31,848 nucleotides of DNA from Comamonadaceae bacterium. Lineage in GTDB: Bacteria > Pseudomonadota > Gammaproteobacteria > Burkholderiales > Burkholderiaceae. The stretch lies in assembly GCA_947377705.1 (NCBI GenBank), contig CANCGU010000007.1, positions 1 to 31,848 on the forward strand. Direction: 5' to 3'. This document shows positions 13,663 to 22,231 of this stretch, piece by piece (within the stretch, counting starts at the first letter, position 1; each line of letters starts with the position of its first letter). Under the pieces are notes generated by a model. The model was not told the DNA's origin. It did not search any database and was given only the letters and a program-made list of their open reading frames with translations. A program made the position numbers and the translations under genes.

Positions 13663-15156
13663 AAATTCAAAGGCCCAAGGGGCCTTGACCCACGAGGCAC
13701 TTTCTTGTTTGAGTAAGTGTGCCGACTGCGGAAATTCTTGCACCCATGTCTCTGAGGCATTCAGTGTGATGCGGTGTTTGTATTCGTCAGATTGCAGCTG
13801 TAACGATTCAACATCAGGATCTTTGCGGGCGTGGCACAGAATCAGGCTCACACGCAGTGCCATCAGCATCATGGCAAATTCGTCATCCTCTAATTCACTT
13901 TCTAATTTTTTCAGCTTGCCGCGTTGACCCAGCACCAAGAGGCCCAGGCGGTGCAGCTCGGGCATGCCAAACCCCAGCAAATCTGCGTTTTCTAGGATGT
14001 AGGCGCCGTGCTTGTGATAGTCGCTGTGCGAAATCGCAACGCCCACTTCGTGCAGCTGTGCGGCCCAGCTCAGTTTGCGGCACAACCGATCAAGGTGTGT
14101 GGCGTTCTCCGCATCAAGCTTGGGGTTCATGCGTTGTAGCAAGTCAATGGCTACACGGCCCACGCGTTGGCCTTGGGTGGTGTCCACCGCAAACTTGACG
14201 GCCAAACGTTGGATGGATAAATCGCGCGTGTCAGTGTCGTGGTCCTCTCGCTCCACCATGTCAAACAGCACACCGTGGCGTAAAGCGCCTTGTGCCACAT
14301 GCAAAGTGCTGATTTGCAGCAGTGTCATCAACGCACGCAGCACACTCACACCGCCACCCATCACGGCACGGCGATCGTCCTTGAGTCCTTCGAGTTGCAC
14401 CTTGTTCGCTTGGCCTGCACGCACCAAGCATTTCACCAACCAGTCCAACCCCTCTAAGGTGATCTCACCTTCAGGAAAGCCCGATAAAGCCAAGATATCG
14501 GCTACGGCACCGACGGTGCCTGACGCGCCATAGGCTTTGTGCCATTGGTGGCGAGGGTAGGTGGACAGGGCTTCTTCCAACACGGCTTGTGCGGCAATCT
14601 CGGCTCGGTAAAAAGCTTGCTCGGTGAACTCGCCGGTGGGGAAGTATTTCATGGACCACGCCACGCTGCCCACGCGAAACGATGCGGTTTCGTTGGCATC
14701 TAAGCCTTGCCCCAGCACCAATTCAGTGGAACGCCCACCAATGTCAATCACCAAACGGCGCTCGTTGTCGCTGGGCAGCATGTGAGCCACACCTTGGTAA
14801 ATCAAGCGTGCCTCTTCGGTGCCAGCGATGACTTCGATGGGGAAGCCCAAAATCTCGCAACCTTTTTGTAAAAACGTCTCACGGTTTTTAGCTTCGCGCA
14901 GTGTTTGGGTGGCGACGGCACGGACCTGTGATTTTTTAAAACCAGACAATCGTTCAGCAAAGCGAGCCAAACAGTCCCAACCGCGTTGCATGGCTTCGTC
15001 GGTGAGGTTGCGGTTTTCGTCTAAACCGTTGCCTTGACGAACGGTCTCTTTCAGGTAGGCCACGCGTTGAATTTGGCCGTGGTCGTAGCGACCGATTTCT
15101 AGGCGAAAGCTGTTGGAGCCTAAATCAATGGCTGCGAGGAGTGTGCCGTGTTTCAT
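13648..15156 (-). CDS. ppx: Exopolyphosphatase (Ppx/GppA family)
   Basis: Ppx removes terminal phosphates from polyphosphate; GppA-type members also hydrolyse pppGpp. The 502-residue protein shows the actin-like ATPase fold: AAIDLGSNSFRLEI at residue 9 (phosphate 1 motif), AVATQTLREAKN, the catalytic glutamate region IAGTEEARLIY near 115-127, and VIDIGGRSTELVLG (phosphate 2 motif). A C-terminal HD-like helical domain with HEVG follows. The size matches the long Ppx form. The start ATG 15156 lies only seven bases after a TAATAT -10 candidate, so the mRNA may be leaderless. It is separate from ppk and oppositely oriented, which allows independent control of synthesis and breakdown. Confidence 0.93.
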   Translation of the reverse strand: MKHGTLLAAIDLGSNSFRLEIGRYDHGQIQRVAYLKETVRQGNGLDENRNLTDEAMQRGWDCLARFAERLSGFKKSQVRAVATQTLREAKNRETFLQKGCEILGFPIEVIAGTEEARLIYQGVAHMLPSDNERRLVIDIGGRSTELVLGQGLDANETASFRVGSVAWSMKYFPTGEFTEQAFYRAEIAAQAVLEEALSTYPRHQWHKAYGASGTVGAVADILALSGFPEGEITLEGLDWLVKCLVRAGQANKVQLEGLKDDRRAVMGGGVSVLRALMTLLQISTLHVAQGALRHGVLFDMVEREDHDTDTRDLSIQRLAVKFAVDTTQGQRVGRVAIDLLQRMNPKLDAENATHLDRLCRKLSWAAQLHEVGVAISHSDYHKHGAYILENADLLGFGMPELHRLGLLVLGQRGKLKKLESELEDDEFAMMLMALRVSLILCHARKDPDVESLQLQSDEYKHRITLNASETWVQEFPQSAHLLKQESASWVKAPWAFEFMTKP

Positions 15157-15163
15157 GAAAACA

Positions 15164-15197
15164 ATATTACCGTTTATTCATGACAACTCTATGTCAT
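15164..15197 (-). promoter_or_regulatory. Pho-box and -10 promoter of ppx
   Basis: Read on the minus strand, ATGACAT, AGAG and TTGTCAT form a 7+4+7 repeat (15197 down to 15180). It ends exactly 10 bases before TAATAT (15169-15164). The geometry fits a PhoB-activated promoter without a -35 box. Transcription would start within a base or two of the ATG at 15156. Confidence 0.5.
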
Positions 15198-15208
15198 AGA
15201 TTCGTCAT
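15191..15208 (+). promoter_or_regulatory. Pho-box-like repeat upstream of ppx, plus orientation
   Basis: ATGTCAT-AGAT-TCGTCAT shares both 7-base units exactly with the site at 13645 and overlaps the minus-strand box of ppx by seven bases. Together they make an inverted arrangement with ATGACA and TGTCAT six bases apart. It points away from ppx. Confidence 0.45.
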
Positions 15209-15225
15209 GCACGGCGCATAAAGTG

Positions 15226-16551
15226 CTAAGGCGCTAAGGCTTCCAGCTCGGCGCAGATGTGTGCCAAGTTGGGGCGTTCAGTGAGGCCGTCTGACATACA
15301 CCTTTGTGCAAGTTGGGCCAAGGCTTGGCGTTGGCTTGCATGTGCTGGCGTGGCATGGCAAAGCAATGCCAGCTCTTCCAGCAAGCAACCTAAGGCACGC
15401 ACTTCGAGTTTTTCTAAACTTTGCGCCAACGCTGCATCGTTCACATCAAAGAACGTGGCTGCGCCAAAGTCGCTCAGCAGGGCATCCCCTTGCGGCGTGT
15501 GCAAAATGTTATGCGCATACAAGTCGCCATGCATGATGCCGTGCTTGTGCAAATGCCGGGTGGCTGATGCCATGCCTTTCGCGATGCGCAGCGTGGCGGA
15601 CCCATCCAACTTTTTGCCATCTGCGTAGACATCGCGCGTGCAGCTTTCTAGGCTGGGTGGACCAGCCAGGTTGCCAAACGCTGGCTGCACCAGCGGCATG
15701 ACCAAGGCTTGCGTGTGGTCTGGGTGTGCCGTCACGCGTCCGATGGCTGAGACCAAATGCGGGTGTGCGCCTGCGTGCATGCAGGCGGCCATTTCGCAGT
15801 CAGGCAAGCCATCGCTGGTGACGGCGCCTTTGAACAGCTTCACCGCCACCGCTTGTTCCCCTTGGTCTGTCCGTAGCACGGCTTGGTGAATCACACCCGA
15901 TGCACCTTCGCCTAATTTGTGTTGCAGTTGTATCTGATGCCATGCCATGTGTGGCGTGGGTGCGTTGGCCAAGGTTTGCGTTTCAAGCGCGTGTGTCAAT
16001 GGGTTGCCTGCAAACGCCAGCCATGTGAGGCGTGGCAGTTGCAGCAACGCATCTGGCAGCTCAGTCAGTTGGTTGGCCGAAATGCGCAGCAGCTCTAAGT
16101 GTGTGCAGTTGGCCAGCTCGGGTGGCAAGGTGCGCAGTTGGTTGCCTGCCAGCATCAGCTTTTGCATGTGTGTGCATTGGCCAATCTCAGCAGGCAATGT
16201 GGTGAGCATGTTGTCGGTGAGGATGAGCCAACGTAACTGCGGTGGCAAAGCCTTGGGCGATACATGCGCAATGCGGTTGGCTTTGAATCCCACCATGCTG
16301 AGCTGCGTGCATTGGCCCAGCACTTCGGGCAGTTCAGTGAACGGGTTGTCCGAGCAAAAAATCACGCGCAGCTTGTGCAAGCGTGGCAGGTCATCGGGGA
16401 GGACGATGAGCTGATTGCCAGATAAATCTAGTATTTCCAGCGAGTCAGCCAGCTCAAAAATTTCGCGTGGAAACTCGCTCAGCCCACAACGCAATTGCAA
16501 GCGTTGAATGCCCGCCAATTCACCGCTTTGCAGTTCTTCCAGGGTGTGCAT
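15226..16551 (-). CDS. Leucine-rich repeat protein fused to a Ser/Thr protein kinase domain
   Basis: The protein has 441 residues. Residues 15-185 hold about seven leucine-rich repeats of the LxxLxLxxNxLxxLP type. Residues 205-440 are a eukaryotic-like kinase: glycine loop GEGASGV at 214-220, ATP lysine K238 in AVAVKLF, candidate helix-C glutamate E253, catalytic loop HGDLYAHN (D343, N348) and DFG at 361-363. The loop reads HGD instead of HRD, so activation-loop phosphorylation may not be needed. There is no signal peptide or membrane segment, so it acts in the cytosol. ATG 16551 lies three bases after the chrA stop and is co-transcribed with it. The substrate is unknown; the repeats probably bind a protein partner. 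Confidence 0.92.
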   Translation of the reverse strand: MHTLEELQSGELAGIQRLQLRCGLSEFPREIFELADSLEILDLSGNQLIVLPDDLPRLHKLRVIFCSDNPFTELPEVLGQCTQLSMVGFKANRIAHVSPKALPPQLRWLILTDNMLTTLPAEIGQCTHMQKLMLAGNQLRTLPPELANCTHLELLRISANQLTELPDALLQLPRLTWLAFAGNPLTHALETQTLANAPTPHMAWHQIQLQHKLGEGASGVIHQAVLRTDQGEQAVAVKLFKGAVTSDGLPDCEMAACMHAGAHPHLVSAIGRVTAHPDHTQALVMPLVQPAFGNLAGPPSLESCTRDVYADGKKLDGSATLRIAKGMASATRHLHKHGIMHGDLYAHNILHTPQGDALLSDFGAATFFDVNDAALAQSLEKLEVRALGCLLEELALLCHATPAHASQRQALAQLAQRCMSDGLTERPNLAHICAELEALAP

Positions 16552-16554
16552 GTT

Positions 16555-17931
16555 TTAAAGAGGGATGAGTTTGACCGCCAAACCCACCAAGGCGCACAGG
16601 GCGATGACTTCCATCACGCCGCGTTTGTATTTGAACAACGCCACCGCCGCACCTATGGCGATGAGCGCCGAGCGCACATCGAACGCCCCTGCAAATCCTT
16701 CGGGCCACAAGAGGTGATAGCCAAAGAACAAGGCGAGGTTGAGCACGACGCCTACCACGGCTGCGGTGATGGCCGTCAGGGGCGCGGTGAATTTGAGGTT
16801 ACGGTGCGTGCTCTCGACCAAGGGGCCGCCTGCCAGGATAAAGATGAACGAGGGCAAGAAGGTGAACCATGTGACCAAGCAAGCGGCCAATGCCCCTGCT
16901 GCCAACAGACTCTCAGGCCCGAGCAGCGCTTTGACATAGCCACCGATGAACGCCACAAACGCCACCACCATGATGAGCGGACCGGGGGTGGTTTCTCCCA
17001 AGGCCAACCCGTCCATCATTTGCGTGGGCGTGACCCAGCCAAACTGGTTGACAGCGCCTTGAAACACATAGGGCAGCACGGCATACGCGCCACCAAAGGT
17101 GAGCAAGGCGGCTTTCGTGAAGAACCAGCCCATTTGCGTGAAGCTGTGTTCCCAGCCAAACACCGCATACAACACCCCCATAGGTACCGTCCACAGCACC
17201 GCACCTGCGCACAGCACTTGTACCAAGCTTGTGTAGCTGAAATGTGCATGTGCGGGTGGGGGTGTGTGGTCGTCAATCAAAGCCGGGCCATATGAGGCAT
17301 TTGACGCACCATGGCCACCTCCCATTTGAAAGGTGTGGGGCGACACGCGGCCACCCACATAACCCACCGCAGCGGCCACACCCACGATGAGCGGGAAGGG
17401 GGCATCGAGTGCAAAGATGGCCACAAACGATGCCGCGGCGATGGCCCACAAGGCGTTGTTCTTCAACGCGCGCGAACCCATCCGATGCGCTGCTTGCACC
17501 ACGATGGCGGTGACTGCAGGCTTGATGCCAAAGAACAAGCCTGCAATCCACGGCACATCACCCAAGGCGATGTACACCCATGACAGCGCCATGAGGATGG
17601 CCAACGACGGCAGCACAAACAACGCACCTGCCACCACGCCGCCCCAACGCTTGTGCATGAGCCAGCCGATGTAGGTCACCAGCTGTTGGGCTTCAGGCCC
17701 TGGCAACACCATGCAGTAGTTGAGCGCATGCAAAAAACGTCGCTCCGACAACCAACGCCGACGCTCCACCAGCTCTTGGTGCAGGATGGCAATTTGTCCC
17801 GCTGGCCCCCCAAAGCTGATGAAGCCGAGCTTGAACCAAAACCAAAAGGCTTGTGCCAGGCTCACGGGTTCTGGGGCTTGCATGCCTGCCGTGTCGGTGT
17901 GCGCTGCGTGGTCATGTGAAGCTTGTGTCAT
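16555..17931 (-). CDS. chrA: Chromate transporter, long-chain CHR family
   Basis: ChrA exports chromate from the cytosol in exchange for or with protons. The 458-residue protein has two homologous halves with about ten to twelve membrane segments. The first half has FGGPAGQIAILHQELVE and FLHALNYCMVLPGPEAQQL, the family signature; the second has LLTFGGAYAVLPYV and LGETTPGPLIM. A histidine-rich stretch (about residues 200-230, including DDHTPPPAHAHF) lies in the loop between the halves, and the N-terminus is also rich in histidine (SHDHAAHTD). Either might bind metal, though this is only a suggestion. It is followed by a kinase gene with a 3-base gap. No chrB-like regulator is nearby. Confidence 0.94.
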   Translation of the reverse strand: MTQASHDHAAHTDTAGMQAPEPVSLAQAFWFWFKLGFISFGGPAGQIAILHQELVERRRWLSERRFLHALNYCMVLPGPEAQQLVTYIGWLMHKRWGGVVAGALFVLPSLAILMALSWVYIALGDVPWIAGLFFGIKPAVTAIVVQAAHRMGSRALKNNALWAIAAASFVAIFALDAPFPLIVGVAAAVGYVGGRVSPHTFQMGGGHGASNASYGPALIDDHTPPPAHAHFSYTSLVQVLCAGAVLWTVPMGVLYAVFGWEHSFTQMGWFFTKAALLTFGGAYAVLPYVFQGAVNQFGWVTPTQMMDGLALGETTPGPLIMVVAFVAFIGGYVKALLGPESLLAAGALAACLVTWFTFLPSFIFILAGGPLVESTHRNLKFTAPLTAITAAVVGVVLNLALFFGYHLLWPEGFAGAFDVRSALIAIGAAVALFKYKRGVMEVIALCALVGLAVKLIPL

Positions 17932-17970
17932 GTTTTGGATGCTCGTGCGATGTGTGTGGTGCTTGTGTGC

Positions 17971-19593
17971 TCAAGCCCTAGGCTTGAAGCGCGTCGCATC
18001 TAAAAATTTGGCGAGTCGCGCTTCGATGGGCAACGGCTCGCCATGCCATTGTGCGGCCAGTAATTCACCGCAGAGCAAACTCAGCGTCAAACCGCGCGAG
18101 CCCATGGCGGTGTTCATGTACAAACCCTCGGGCGTGTCGGGCACACGGCCTGTCATGGGCAAGCGGTCGTGCACGCCGCAGCGCACACCTGCCCAGCCGT
18201 GTACGCGTGGGGTGGCTGTGCCGACGGTGGCAAACAAGGGGGCAAGTGTGGCTGCCGTGTCTGGCTCTAAAGCCCTCAAGCGCTCTAAGTTCTCGGCATG
18301 GTCGCTGTCCAACACACGGGCGTCGCTGTGGAGGCGGTCATATGTGGCGCCTGTGTACCAAGCGGGTCCGTCGGACGACGTGATGTTGTGCACAAAGCTG
18401 CCATTGCCATTCACGGGGCTCGTAGGCAGTCGCGCGTTGTCAGGGACATCGGCCATCAAGCCCCAAGAGATTTGTCCGCGCAGCGGGTTGATGCGTGGAG
18501 CGCTGCCGTCTTGCGTGGCGGTGGCAATGAGTGCGGCAGAGCCAGGTCCTGCGGCCAACACCACGCGAGATGATTCGCCTAGAACGGTACTGCCTTGCAG
18601 CATTTGCCACTTTGAAACGCTTGTGTTTTCAACGTGAGGTGTGGACGCCTCGTGTGTGAGGCACTTCAGTGCATCTACTTTGGCGTGGCCTTGCCATCGA
18701 ATGTTCGGGTGGTCGAGCAATGCGCGCACCAGTTGCACGGGTCGCAGCCAAGCACCCCGTGGGTGCCAATATGCGTCATCGGGTGCGGGCGGTGGTGCTT
18801 TGTGTGTCCAGTCGTTCGCTGTGTGGGCGTGTTCGACCAGCCAACTCAGCGGTACGCCACCGCGTCGGGTTTTTCCGGGCAAGCGACGTTCGCGCACGCC
18901 AGTGCAGCCCCAGTCCACGCCTTCTGTCAGCAGCAGGCGCATGGTTTGCATCATGAGCCGCAAGCCGGCGCGAGAAAGGCGTGACACGCCGCTGTCGTCG
19001 TGTGAGGTGTGCGGTGCCACCACGCCCACGGGCAGGCCGGATGCCCCGGCGGCAGGCGCAGCGCCTGCATCAAGCACCGTCACTTGCCATCCGCGTTCAG
19101 CCAGTGCGCGTGCGGTACCGGCACCTGCAATGCCCGAGCCAATCACTGTGACGGTGCGTGCATGCAAGGTTGATGCATCAGTGTGTGCTTGGCAGGGGCC
19201 CGTGGGGTGTGCGTGCAGCACGTCGGCAAATTCGGGCCATGCGTCATGAGGCCCCACGCACAGGGTGAGCAGCAAACCCGCGTCGAGGTGGTGATGGGTT
19301 GGCGTATTCAACGCAAACCGCAAACGGTGAATGCCAGGCAACAAGCCCCAGCATTGCGCCGCCAGTTGTTGGGCCAAGGGCAAGAGTTCAGGCTGCGTCT
19401 TGGCGGCACCGAGCAACGCGTCGGCGTGCAAAGGCTGTGCGGTGTGTGCCACCACATGCAAGCGAGTGGGGCGGTCATCGTCAGCTGCCCAGTCGTGCCA
19501 CAAACGTAGAAAAGCCAGCTCGTCAAAGCTGGCTTGGGTGTGGCACCAGCTGTCGCAGCCGTGCCATGCATGTAGTTCGTGTGAACGAACCAC
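17971..19593 (-). CDS. mnmC: MnmC-like tRNA FAD oxidoreductase with degenerate methyltransferase domain
   Basis: Bifunctional MnmC finishes the wobble uridine mnm5s2U34: its FAD half removes carboxymethyl and its methyltransferase half adds methyl. Here the FAD half (about residues 145-540) is intact, with VIGSGIAGAG at 150-159, GASGLPVGVVAP, and a C-terminal RCGVHDRLPMTGRVPD and GSRGL like E. coli MnmC. The N-terminal 130 residues still resemble the methyltransferase (ELLPLAQQLAAQ, LPGIHRLRF). The SAM-binding GFGTGLN segment is replaced, though, and the DAWFLDGFAP catalytic part is missing. The protein is 540 residues against about 660. GTG 19593 lies five bases after the yggX stop, so the two genes are coupled. 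The methyltransferase may be supplied by a separate MnmD. Confidence 0.88.
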   Translation of the reverse strand: MVRSHELHAWHGCDSWCHTQASFDELAFLRLWHDWAADDDRPTRLHVVAHTAQPLHADALLGAAKTQPELLPLAQQLAAQCWGLLPGIHRLRFALNTPTHHHLDAGLLLTLCVGPHDAWPEFADVLHAHPTGPCQAHTDASTLHARTVTVIGSGIAGAGTARALAERGWQVTVLDAGAAPAAGASGLPVGVVAPHTSHDDSGVSRLSRAGLRLMMQTMRLLLTEGVDWGCTGVRERRLPGKTRRGGVPLSWLVEHAHTANDWTHKAPPPAPDDAYWHPRGAWLRPVQLVRALLDHPNIRWQGHAKVDALKCLTHEASTPHVENTSVSKWQMLQGSTVLGESSRVVLAAGPGSAALIATATQDGSAPRINPLRGQISWGLMADVPDNARLPTSPVNGNGSFVHNITSSDGPAWYTGATYDRLHSDARVLDSDHAENLERLRALEPDTAATLAPLFATVGTATPRVHGWAGVRCGVHDRLPMTGRVPDTPEGLYMNTAMGSRGLTLSLLCGELLAAQWHGEPLPIEARLAKFLDATRFKPRA

Positions 19594-19598
19594 GCGGG

Positions 19599-19871
19599 TT
19601 AAGCGCTAGGGGGCACGTAGCCTTGTACGGCGTCAGCACCATCGCCAAAGAAATGTTTTTCCATTTGGCGCTTCAAGTATTCACGGGCGCGCAGGTCGGC
19701 CAAGTTCAAACGGTTTTCGTTGACCAACATGGTTTGTTGCTTGATCCAATCGGCCCAAGCTTGCTTGCTAACGCTTTCCCAAATGCGCTTGCCCAACTCG
19801 CCTGGGTAGGGTGGCAAATCGAGGCCCTCTGCTTCGGTGCCGAGTTTGATGCATTGAACGGTGCGTGACAT
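19599..19871 (-). CDS. yggX: Probable Fe(2+)-trafficking protein YggX
   Basis: YggX protects iron-sulfur clusters and reduces Fenton damage. The 90-residue protein is of normal length and begins [18 protein letters not shown], with the conserved cysteine C7. [19 protein letters not shown] and the [12 protein letters not shown] segment are diagnostic. AGAGAAG lies ahead of ATG 19871. The gene is five bases from mnmC downstream and 81 bases from the rhodanese-dioxygenase gene upstream. In E. coli yggX instead follows mutY. Confidence 0.95.
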   Translation of the reverse strand: MSRTVQCIKLGTEAEGLDLPPYPGELGKRIWESVSKQAWADWIKQQTMLVNENRLNLADLRAREYLKRQMEKHFFGDGADAVQGYVPPSA

Positions 19872-19952
19872 GTGATGTGCTTCTCTTAAATGAGGGTTAA
19901 AAACTAAAACAAGACTGTAGCAATGTTTGAGAACGCTTAGAAAGGCTGGGGC

Positions 19953-22145
19953 TTAGATGACTTTGAAATGGTGTGTGCCATCGCGAGCGAGCTGTTCGAC
20001 CAAACCAAACTCCCAATCGAGGTAGCCCTGCATGGCTTCTACGGGGTTGTTGGTGCCTTCATAGGGGCGACGGTAGCGGTCGACACGTTCGACCGCCATT
20101 TGGTGCGCGCCTGTGTTGAGCTTGCCACCGGCGGCCACCCAAGCGGCGTTGCCGCCTTCGAGCCACACCACGTCCACGCCTGGTTTGACAGCCGCTTGAA
20201 CCTCAGCCAACGCAAAGCGCGACACGCTGCCGTCGCTGCAGGTCAACACATAGCGGTAGCCTTTGTGTGCCGCGGTGAGTGACTCTTTGAGCTGCGTGCG
20301 CAGCACCCACCAAGCGCTATGGATGTGGCCTTGGATGTACTGGGCGCTGGTGCTGAAGTCGAGTACCACGGTGTGGCTGTTGCGGTCGGCTAGCCAAGTT
20401 TTAACTTGGTCAGCCTTCACTGCGGTCACTTGGCTTTGCGGTTCAGGCACGCGCGGTGGCGGCATGTCGGTGTGTGTGAAGTCTTCGGCGGTCAGACCAT
20501 GCAGCACATACACCTCCCAGCCCATTTGGGCCAGCCACGAAGCTGACATGTGGGCGCGTACCCCATCGTTGTCGCACAGTACCAAGCGTGCGCCGCGCAC
20601 GGCCGCTTGATGGTCGGTCTCTTGCACCAGTTGGCCACCGGGGGCGCTGCGCGCACCGGCCACATGGCCTGCGGCGTATTCTTCGGGCGTGCGCACATCA
20701 AAGAAATAGGTGGTGCGTGTGGGGTCGGCCAGCCAGACGTTGACTTCATCCATGTGCACGCGCTTCACCCCGGCACGCATGGCCACGGCGAACGCGCTGG
20801 CTGCGGCTTTGGCTCGGGTGGCATCGTCAACTTCGGGGAAATGGTCACGCGCACCTTTGACCAGTTCTTGGCCTGCCAAGGTCCAGCCAATCGTGCCGTT
20901 GCGCAGGGCGCTCACGGGGTTGGGAATGCCTGAGTTGATGAGCGACTGCGTGCCAATGATGCTGCGTGTGCGGCCCGCGCAGTTGACGATGATGCGCGTG
21001 GTCACATTGGGCGCTAGGGCGCGTGCGCGCAACACCAGCTCGGCTCCAGGCACGCTGATGCCGCTGGGAATACTCATGGTTTGATATTCGTCAAAACGGC
21101 GTGCGTCCATCACCACGACATCGGCTTTGGCATCAATCAAGGCTTTGACCTCTTGGGCCGAGAGTGACGGTGTGTGGCGCTTGGATTCGACCAACTCGCC
21201 AAACGATTTGCTAGGCACGTTGACATCACGGAACACTTCGCCGCCGGCGTCTTGCCAGCCTTGCAGACCGCCTGCGAGTAGGTGCACATTCGTGTAGCCC
21301 ATGCGCTTCAAGGTGCGGGCTGCGGGCAGGGCCAGGTCGTCGCCGTTGAAGGCGGTGCCGTACACCACGGTGAAGGTGTCCAAGCGGGGGATGCGTGTCC
21401 ATGCATCGGCTTCGATGCGGCCCACTGGCAGGTTGGCTGCAAACAATGGGTGGCATTGGGCAAATGGGTCTTCCTCGCGCACGTCGAGGATGGCAATTTC
21501 TTGGCGTTGCAAAAGGGTTTCGCGAATGCTTGCATAGGCAGCGAGGGGGAACTCAAGCGGCGCTTGTGCTTGGGCATTGCTGTAGCCAGAGATAAATTCT
21601 TTCACCGTCCCGTCTTCATGAAACACATGGCGGCTCACCTTGCCAATGTTGGCGCCGTACACATGGATGCTGATGGAGGCTTGGTCGCTCAGGGCGTTCC
21701 ATACACGGTGCACATCGCCAATCGTGGGCGAAACGGCTTCCACATGGCCTGGCGTCAATCGGGTTTGCTCGCCGCTGGGCTGCCAATGGCCTTGTGCGTT
21801 TTTGGCAAAGGGCTGACACAGCTCGGCGCCACGCAACATACCAATCAAGCCCCAGACGGTGTGGTCGTGAATGGGGGTGGCTTGGCCAGGGCCCCACACA
21901 AAACTCACCACCGAAAAACGGTCATCCGGGTCGGCATAGAGCAAGAACTGTTGGTAGCGCTCGGGGTTAGGTTGGGCGTAGTCGTCGGGTAGCCAATCGT
22001 CTTGGCTCACCAAATCAGCCAGCAGGGTTTTGCCACTTGCCAAAATGGCGACTTCGTCGGAGGTGCTGTCGAGCAAAGCGTCCAGTTGGTTGACGAAGTT
22101 GTGTAAACGGGGCGTATCGGCGAGCTGTGGCGTGCGTAAAGTCAT
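19953..22145 (-). CDS. Thiol dioxygenase fused to four rhodanese domains
   Basis: The protein has 730 residues. Residues 1-190 are a cupin thiol dioxygenase of the cysteine/3-mercaptopropionate type with iron ligands H93, H95 (HDH) and H146 (GDVHRVWN). Four rhodanese domains follow. The first (about 200-305) lacks the active cysteine, having G263 at that place. The second (325-430) has C389 in NCAGRTRS, the third (465-552) C524, and the fourth (575-675) C636 in TCSDGSVSR. The enzyme probably oxidises a thiol and passes or scavenges sulfane sulfur or sulfite within one polypeptide, in the cytosol. I know dioxygenase-rhodanese fusions only loosely, and four copies seem unusual. It is alone at the head of the minus-strand cluster. 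Confidence 0.9.
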   Translation of the reverse strand: MTLRTPQLADTPRLHNFVNQLDALLDSTSDEVAILASGKTLLADLVSQDDWLPDDYAQPNPERYQQFLLYADPDDRFSVVSFVWGPGQATPIHDHTVWGLIGMLRGAELCQPFAKNAQGHWQPSGEQTRLTPGHVEAVSPTIGDVHRVWNALSDQASISIHVYGANIGKVSRHVFHEDGTVKEFISGYSNAQAQAPLEFPLAAYASIRETLLQRQEIAILDVREEDPFAQCHPLFAANLPVGRIEADAWTRIPRLDTFTVVYGTAFNGDDLALPAARTLKRMGYTNVHLLAGGLQGWQDAGGEVFRDVNVPSKSFGELVESKRHTPSLSAQEVKALIDAKADVVVMDARRFDEYQTMSIPSGISVPGAELVLRARALAPNVTTRIIVNCAGRTRSIIGTQSLINSGIPNPVSALRNGTIGWTLAGQELVKGARDHFPEVDDATRAKAAASAFAVAMRAGVKRVHMDEVNVWLADPTRTTYFFDVRTPEEYAAGHVAGARSAPGGQLVQETDHQAAVRGARLVLCDNDGVRAHMSASWLAQMGWEVYVLHGLTAEDFTHTDMPPPRVPEPQSQVTAVKADQVKTWLADRNSHTVVLDFSTSAQYIQGHIHSAWWVLRTQLKESLTAAHKGYRYVLTCSDGSVSRFALAEVQAAVKPGVDVVWLEGGNAAWVAAGGKLNTGAHQMAVERVDRYRRPYEGTNNPVEAMQGYLDWEFGLVEQLARDGTHHFKVI

Positions 22146-22231
22146 GGCTTTGTATCGGGTAATGTGCGCTGATCGCGTCAGACCTCATTGTTTCACAGCG
22201 ACAATCGGACCTAGCCCCTTTGGAGACAGTT

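Noticed and set aside
16495..17295. Plus-strand open frame of 266 codons opposite chrA
   Set aside because: The translation is rich in H, Q, R and G with no recognisable motif, and it lies antisense to the clear ChrA coding sequence.
17720..18637. Plus-strand open frame of 305 codons opposite mnmC and chrA
   Set aside because: It crosses the junction of two well-supported minus-strand genes and its composition (S, R, C, A rich) is that of a shadow frame.
22187..22205. ATTGT/ACAAT inverted repeat between the rhodanese gene and dsbB
   Set aside because: Arms of only five bases separated by nine are expected by chance in a short gap.
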